Assembly: GCA_004352715.1 (NCBI GenBank)
Contig: SCFE01000090.1
Span: 367,419-431,418 of the forward strand
Reading direction: 5' to 3'
From: Hofstenia miamia
Lineage: Eukaryota; Xenacoelomorpha; Acoela
Length of the DNA: 64,000 bases
Part shown: in pieces, positions 22,161 through 64,000 of the stretch
Layout: every line of letters starts with the position of its first letter
How positions within the stretch are numbered: position 1 is the stretch's first letter
Notes under the pieces: generated by a model
Database searches by the model: none
The model's input: the letters and a program-made list of their open reading frames with translations, nothing else
Told to the model about the DNA's origin: nothing
Position numbers and translations under genes: made by a program

Positions 22161-23699
22161 GAACTTAAAATCAAATTCTATAGATAATTCTATTTCTATG
22201 GTAAACTCAAAATGTCAAATTTTAAAACCTCATTAACATGTTGGTCATACAGTCATTTCACTTTTATGTATAAACATTTAATTACTCATATGTCATTTAT
22301 TCAGATTAGCATTTATGATTGCAAAGGAGGCTAATGAAACTTTCATTGTCAGCAGTTGAAACACCACTGCCTTTTGTGTAATTTATTACTTTACGGTAAT
22401 CTCAGTGCTTTTAGTTATATTTTTGTTGTATTTTTTAGACTCTTGTCATATGAACTTGTAATAAATTTTCCCTTCATGAATGGCAATTTCGTCTCTCACA
22501 TTGAGAGCAAAATACAGAAACTCTTCTGGTCTTATTGCAGGCCTCAATTCTTCCTTTGTTTTTTGAAATCATCTCGTAACATACACGGCAGTGTGTTCGA
22601 GATTTATTTCCACTAGCTTATTGTAGCTGTTGAGATGATTCTAATCCAGCTATGAGAGAAGTAAAGAACAATTGATTTTTTGTTCAACAATTGATTGTCC
22701 TTGCCCAATAAATAAACCTTTTTAGAATTATTAATTAACTATAAATTAAATAGGTTTGCTTATCAACCACTTTTATTTCGGAAGAATTCTGATATAAAAC
22801 AATACTAAAAGTACAATGACGAGTAATATAGGTATTTCCTATTTAATATTTAATATTGTATTTATCTATAAAACTTTTAAACTTATTTGTAGCACCTATT
22901 AAAATTACTGGACAATTTATTTAAGTAAAAGCTTACATAATTAAAAAAAGATGCGACCCACATGCATCTTGCATTATCATGATTGAAACAAGCCATATGC
23001 GACCCAATGTTAGTGGCATATGGGGCATTGTTCTTACTTTAGATTGATATTTTCTTGATGATGGCCAGATGCAAATTAAAAATATTTAAATTTGAAGTTT
23101 CAGCAGTATTGTAATATCGTTTACGAGGTCACAGTTAACGTGTTATATTAAATGAATGATAAACGTTTGGCATTTGAATTTTCAAAAACCATTTATTTTC
23201 CTTTCACAATTTGATTGAAATATTACTCATTATTAAAAGTTTTTTGAGACTCATAAACTGAGTTGTCGTTTGTAATTGATATGTACAAATTAATATAAAT
23301 TTTTCTTCCAATACGGTTTGCATTGCTTTGGCCATTAATTAAGTTGCTGTCTCGAGTATTTTCCGCATTACTGAGCTTTGCTACATAAGTCACTGCAGCC
23401 ACTTTAAATCATGCCATATAACTCTTAGGAAATTCTTGTGTACAAATTACGTTGTAACTGATGTATCTGATAATTATTGAGTAAAAAATATTGATTGTAT
23501 TTAAATCAAGATGCGAAGTTAACTATACTACAATTTTTATAGTTGTATTGAAATTGGATAGATATGAGGCTAGATATGCTCGAAGGATACTGAAGAATAG
23601 AATAGAATTTCTTACTAAGTGCTGTAAAAAGAGCTTTCTCTAAAAGCTTTAACTTGACCTTTAAAAGACCACATAGTTAATACAAATAAAGTTTATGAA

Positions 23700-25300
23700 T
23701 AGAATTTACACACCATTCACCCCAGCTAAGTACGATAAAGAGTTTATTGCACATAGGACATCAATTTATTTGAAGGCTTCCGAACCCTACCAGAACGTCT
23801 CAATACAGGCGTTGAAAAATTTTACACTCTGTTTCATAGTTCCTTGTGATGGCTCATTGGCGATAGTAGCTGGATGCGCATCACACGCCATCTCGGCCGC
23901 CTTGGTGGTTGCTTGTGGAATATTATAAAAATGCACTAAGTTCTTCCCCTCGCGTAACAGAAACTTATTTTCAGCAACAGGAGACAAATCCTTAGTAGAT
24001 AAAGTGTTCAAGCGGCCATTGGCAAACTCAACCTACGCATAATAAGGATTAATAAACTGCAGATAGTCACCAACTGCACCAGAGGGTCGTCTTTGTTTCA
24101 AACAAAGTTTCGTAAATAGGCCAAATGTCCGCTGCTCAACCATTTTGGCAATGATTACCCTAAACCACCACGGCGATTGTACTTAAACAAACGAGCATGA
24201 GGATATTCACAAGAGAGATCGAATTGCCAACAATGCTTCAGGCAAAACCGATTCCTACATGTTATTGTTGAGCACGCGAGAATGCAAAATACTACGAATA
24301 GTTTTATAGAGCGTGCCATTGTACCGTTCGCATTGACCATTTGAACTTGGAGTGTAAGGCGTAATCCGCGAGTGGGTGATTCCATTTTTTAAACAAAATG
24401 AGTCAAATTCACCTGAAATATATTGGCTTCCCCTGTCTGTATGAGATCCAAATATAGAAAACAGACTGTAAGCATCGCACTATTGAGGCGGTCGTTATCC
24501 ACTTTAGACCAAATCCAAACGGGAAACCAGTATCAACGCATATACATTCCCGGTTCCGTGAGCTGTCGTCTTCGGCCAAACAATATTCATTGATAACCGT
24601 TCGAAAGGTTGAAGTGAATGAATTACAGTTGACCGGGTTGCGGGTTTGTGAAACTTGGGCTTTACTTTCTTGCGCGGAATGCATCCAGCAATTTTATTCT
24701 TGACTTCATATAGTGAAAATGCGTTGTTGTTTCGCCCGACAAGTTCCCACATACGAACAATTCTCGTGTAGAAGGCTACAAGGTGATATCCTTGAGGCAC
24801 TAGTAATCGCTGAGACTCTGGAGAGGGAATCAGATTATGATAGATTAGACTGGGAATGGGTATACGTCCACGTCTGTATGCAACTTTATTGTTTCAGAAT
24901 AGTCTATTACCATTCGCTTCTTGCGCCCATTCACTACAAATACTTGGGCTCGCCATGGTGAAACAGACTCTTCAATAATGCCTTCCACAAGAAATCTTTT
25001 TATTTCAACCTTCATGAACTGCAGGTCATCTGGATTTGACTATAGGTCAGTAGCGCCCGGGTCTATTAATGCAACCAACCAATGTTTGCCCCAATGGACA
25101 GTGTTATTGCCTTCAGTGGGAACGGCGCACAAAATTGATGCCACAGTTCCATCTTCATCTCGCCCTTAACCAGAAACTGAACTTCGACATACCTTTACTT
25201 AATGACCAACCTTCCCGCATTTGTGACAATTTTCCCTCTTTGCACGGCAACGGCTTCTTATATGAGGTTGCAGACCACAAAATGTACATGATGAACTCTG
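23700..25300 (-). mobile_element. Ty3/Gypsy-type LTR retrotransposon pol relic
   Basis: On the minus strand, in order: paired zinc knuckles near 25230-25297 (CTFCGLQPHIRSRC, CHKCGKVGH), a protease-like WLVALIDPGATD near 25050-25090 (usual DTGAT is DPGAT here), the RT start WRAQVFVVNGRKKRMVIDY near 24900, integrase parts ERLSMNIVWPK and GNVYALILV (24520-24620), the integrase core TPYTPSSNGQCERYNGTLYK (about 24300-24370), and the C-terminal ANGRLNTLSTKDLSPV (about 23980-24030). Most of RT and RNase H is deleted near 24830 and many frameshifts are present. LTRs were not identified. Confidence 0.8.
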
Positions 25301-25382
25301 ATTAAAGGATTCGACGTGATTAATTTTTGACACCGAAAAAATTAAATGTGTTATTGATTATCTTTGTAAGATTAGGGTTAAA

Positions 25383-25565
25383 TTAAAGCATCAAGGTGGA
25401 GTGAGCTTTGCGAAAGCCGAATTGAGTATTCGAAAGAATTGATTTGCTATGGAGATAAGTGTTTATTTGGTCCAATATTGGTTTTTCAAAGACTTCTGCA
25501 AAAGGCGAGATGATTGAAATAGGCCGATAATTGCAATGTTTTAGCGAGAAAACTTTGTTTTTCAT
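25383..25565 (-). pseudogene. Non-LTR RT fragment (fingers)
   Basis: A 60-residue stretch reads NYRPISIISPFAEVFEKPIL and then SKSILSNTQFGFRKAHST, the conserved start of CR1/Jockey-type RT domains. Nothing else of the element is visible on either side. Confidence 0.78.
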
Positions 25566-27964
25566 ATTATCACAGTATCGTTTTTTATCTATCGTTCATA
25601 AGAAATAGTGAACGCGAGCATCCCGTTAAAGCTGATTATCACCCAGCTTGCCACTGCTAGCCTGCGACATGTCGCCGTTTCATTTTTTTTATAAAGATTA
25701 TTAGGAGGCCAGTAGTAATTCTTGTTTGGTTAGGGATTTCTTGTGAAATGTGGCCTCGTCTGTGCAAGGATGTTTTATCCTTTTAGGGCTGGCATCAAAA
25801 TCGCTAGGGTACTACTTGCATACAAATTGGGTTGACTGCTCTGAATTGTTAAGCATTTCTACAATACATCTTTTCAACACTTCACTGTCATTACTTTCTG
25901 GCCTTATTTCCAAGTTTTGATGCTATTTCTTGAAGGTGGTTCTTTCTTAAAGCGTCATAGTGAAATGAAATTATATAGCTTGAATGTTCAGGCTTGTTTA
26001 ATAATTTTATTTTTAGTAACTTATTTATGCAGATCATATGAAATATTTTGATTTCTAAGAGAATTAGTGCAATCAAATCACATACACACATTTTAGGAAA
26101 ATCTATCATTATTACCATAGATATTTAGCACATCCGGCCTTAGAATTACTTTAATTGTCTTAAAATAAAAATCAAGTTGTGGCTTATATAATCGATATTT
26201 TAATATTTTTGAACCAAAATAATATGATTGAACGCCGTCTCATGGTAAACGTCATTTTGGACTTTTGTATCAAATGCATTGTTCAAACTCATACTGAAAC
26301 AAATGATCGTTTAGAAGAGAAGTCATTATTCAATTTTGTTATACGAATATTCTTACTATCACGTTGCTATAAACACTCATCGTTTGTATTCATATAATAC
26401 TATTATCCTTCAACACAAAAATTTACGTGTTTTCAAGGATTAAGGGATCGAAACGCGGACTACCATATGTAACGTGAAAGTTTAATTTTTTCTATCAACT
26501 TCATTATCTTGACATATTAAACTCTTATTTTTATTAGGAACATTCTAAACATTTACCATATGGCAATTACCAGGAATTTGCATGAGCTAGTTGTGGAGAA
26601 CCATTGCAGCAAATTTTCACAAATTTTACTAAAATGCCGGATGTGCTAAATTTGGAGTTTAAGGTTATACAGTTAATGCGGTAAGCGATAATTCGTAAAT
26701 TTGGCTATTTAGCTATTTTTTCTATGTATTGCAATATAAAAGACTTTTTATGACTGCTAATTTCCAAAGTGTACAATGAATGATCAAGTGTTTTGCATAA
26801 TTCAAATTTGAAGCATCAGCATATGATATTTGTTCAGTCAGTTTAAATCAAACCATGAAAGATAATAGTTGCTACTAGTCAATATCCACGCAATAAATAG
26901 AAATCAACATTAGTGAAATATAGTATTAGGTCAACCTAAACGTCAGCATTTTTCAAATGGGCGAAAGGGTAGAAAATAAATTATTTGCTAAAATATTGAT
27001 ATTATTTTTACCAATCAGAGCTTTAAAATACAAGATAGTAGCTATCAAAACTTGAGGAGAATATATATATAATTGGAGTGTTTAAGGGGAAATGTTGGTT
27101 ATCAAACCATTCACGATTTTTTGTCCTCTTTCGAAGTCGCATTATTCTAAATGATGTTCTTGATGCCTCATTAAAACACTGTTCTACAATTCTGAAGTTG
27201 CTCGTGCACTCATTTGCCAGTTGCAAAAGTGTGTGGCGTCACTTAATGAATTCAAGAAGATGCTCACAAAAGACAGAAATATTCCATTTTACTAAAAATG
27301 TGAATGTACAAAATGTGATGTTTACTAAAAGATACAGGAATATTCTATTCTGTTTTGGTGAATGTATGTATGTGTCTATATGTAGTTAAAATAATTGTGA
27401 GAAATAATTTTTTTCAACATCGCATACTATTGCAATCGCATTTACATTTATCTTGTGATACAGTTATGAAATGTGCATAAATAATATAATGATTTTCAGT
27501 ATTGCAAAGAAAATTTGGAATTTCATGTATAGTTCTAACCTTGTTTTTTTCAACAGCTATTTGTCGAAAATGACGTTTTCCACGTTAAAAATTGGCATTT
27601 GTAAGCAAGCTAATTGGATGTGTAGTTGAAGTATTTCAACTTCAATAATTGGTGTTTGAAGAGTCCGTATCCGTTAGCAATTCAAGTAGCGATGGGAGTT
27701 GAGATTTATATCCTAGTATCGACGTTTATCAATTGAGAATTTATCAGATAGTAGCATTCCGATTGTTTTAGTATAAAGCAGAGGAATGGTCAGATTAACT
27801 GCTTTCAGCAGATGATTAGTGATATTTGAATTGTTTTATTTAATAGCCACAACTATCTGAAAAGTGTGCTTTTAGAAAAATGGAATGTAATTTGAATATA
27901 TTTATTTTTAATTTTTTTATGCCTTTATTAAGATAAGTTTTTGCACATTGATTAAAACGAATAC

Positions 27965-28072
27965 TTCTTTTTTAGGTTTTATAGGATATTTATCAGTTGC
28001 AATCATAGCGTACTGTATGTGAGAGATTTGTGTGTTTCCGCCCTTTTGTGGCGGGACGCGCTTTAACGATAA
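27965..28072 (+). promoter_or_regulatory. TTBK leader with a possible splice acceptor
   Basis: A T-rich tract ending TTTTTTAG at 27975 lies about 100 nt upstream of the TTBK ATG. It could be the acceptor of a 5'-UTR intron or a trans-splice site, if the organism trans-splices. The remaining leader is locally GC-rich near 28036-28066. No TATA box is convincing in such AT-rich DNA. Confidence 0.3.
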
Positions 28073-63848
<35,776 letters not shown>

Positions 63849-64000
63849 GTGAGTTTGTTTATAGTAAGATTACTTCAGACTGCATGTATTTTCATCGGAT
63901 TATGCATAAAAAGTTCACTTTTCATTACTAAGTGCCATGAGAGAGAAGATCCATTTTAAGGTAGTGGGTACAATGATGTGATTATGTTGCAATAATAATA

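Larger units (their letters stand above)
19060..28072. other. 9-kb intergenic region between divergent GLG1 and TTBK starts
   Basis: Both promoters must lie here. Apart from the listed mobile-element relics, 19760-20300, 20800-21460, 22240-23690 and 25570-27960 show no coding sequence I can support. Short open frames there lack homology features and have random AT-rich composition. Confidence 0.6.

Noticed and set aside
22356-22616. 86-codon plus-strand frame with hydrophobic character
   Set aside because: AT-rich random composition, no splice context or domain.

Overview
The window is a eukaryotic, AT-rich piece of a draft animal genome. It has spliced genes with GT..AG introns, long (TA)n microsatellites, N gaps and dense transposon debris. 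Many introns are only 38-45 nt and sit beside kilobase introns full of transposons. The two host genes are metazoan families. The best guess is an invertebrate, perhaps a nematode of the Trichinellida/Mermithida type, but the species cannot be named from sequence alone. No rRNA, tRNA, CRISPR array or bacterial operon was recognised.

Two host genes are arranged head to head and both run off the window. (1) A GLG1/ESL-1/MG-160-like Golgi cysteine-rich protein gene lies on the minus strand, from the ATG at 19059 past position 1. I could place 18 coding exons: a signal-peptide exon at 18946-19059, then Cys-rich GLG1 repeats down to 1-139. At least two exons, between 12208 and 8924 and between 2345 and 1149, were not found. 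(2) A tau-tubulin kinase (TTBK, CK1 superfamily) gene lies on the plus strand, from the ATG at 28073 past the right edge. I placed 15 exons, all phase-consistent, giving about 906 residues so far. The kinase domain is complete (catalytic Lys47, HRD Asp138, DFG Asp160) and is followed by a long low-complexity tail.

The 9 kb between the two starts (19060-28072) holds a small hairpin repeat, a gap in a (TA)n array, a decayed reverse-transcriptase/nuclease ORF (21470-22160), a decayed Ty3/Gypsy pol (23700-25300) and a non-LTR RT scrap (25383-25565).

The introns carry the remaining mobile elements. They include a hAT relic (9627-10211) and a hAT MITE (3322-3686). Four copies of one non-LTR retrotransposon family are present (5247-5432, 10730-11860, 16356-16492, and 61777-63460 on the minus strand). 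Tc1 relics lie at 16920-17816, 29236-29810 and 50990-51690. A nearly intact 1,095-bp mariner-type element with long inverted repeats lies at 33161-34255, and two relatives lie at 48869-49801 and 55388-55992. The one at 48869 carries a nested hAT MITE at 48956-49293. A 2.3-kb TTA-flanked element has tandem subterminal repeats (35647-37928). A CR1/Jockey-like element with PHD and CCHC fingers, endonuclease and RT lies at about 39795-43400 (minus). A Penelope-like GIY-YIG scrap lies at 60390-60470. All recognised insertions are in introns or between genes; none breaks an exon I could place.

Three places look like assembly artefacts: duplicated flanks around gaps at 40493-40611 and 57113-57133, and a 184-bp exact repeat bounded by single Ns at 47368-47551. 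No new multi-gene system was found. The most interesting points are the nested transposons with readable target duplications, the TTA-flanked element with iterated ends, the RT-nuclease relic, and the extreme two-class intron sizes.
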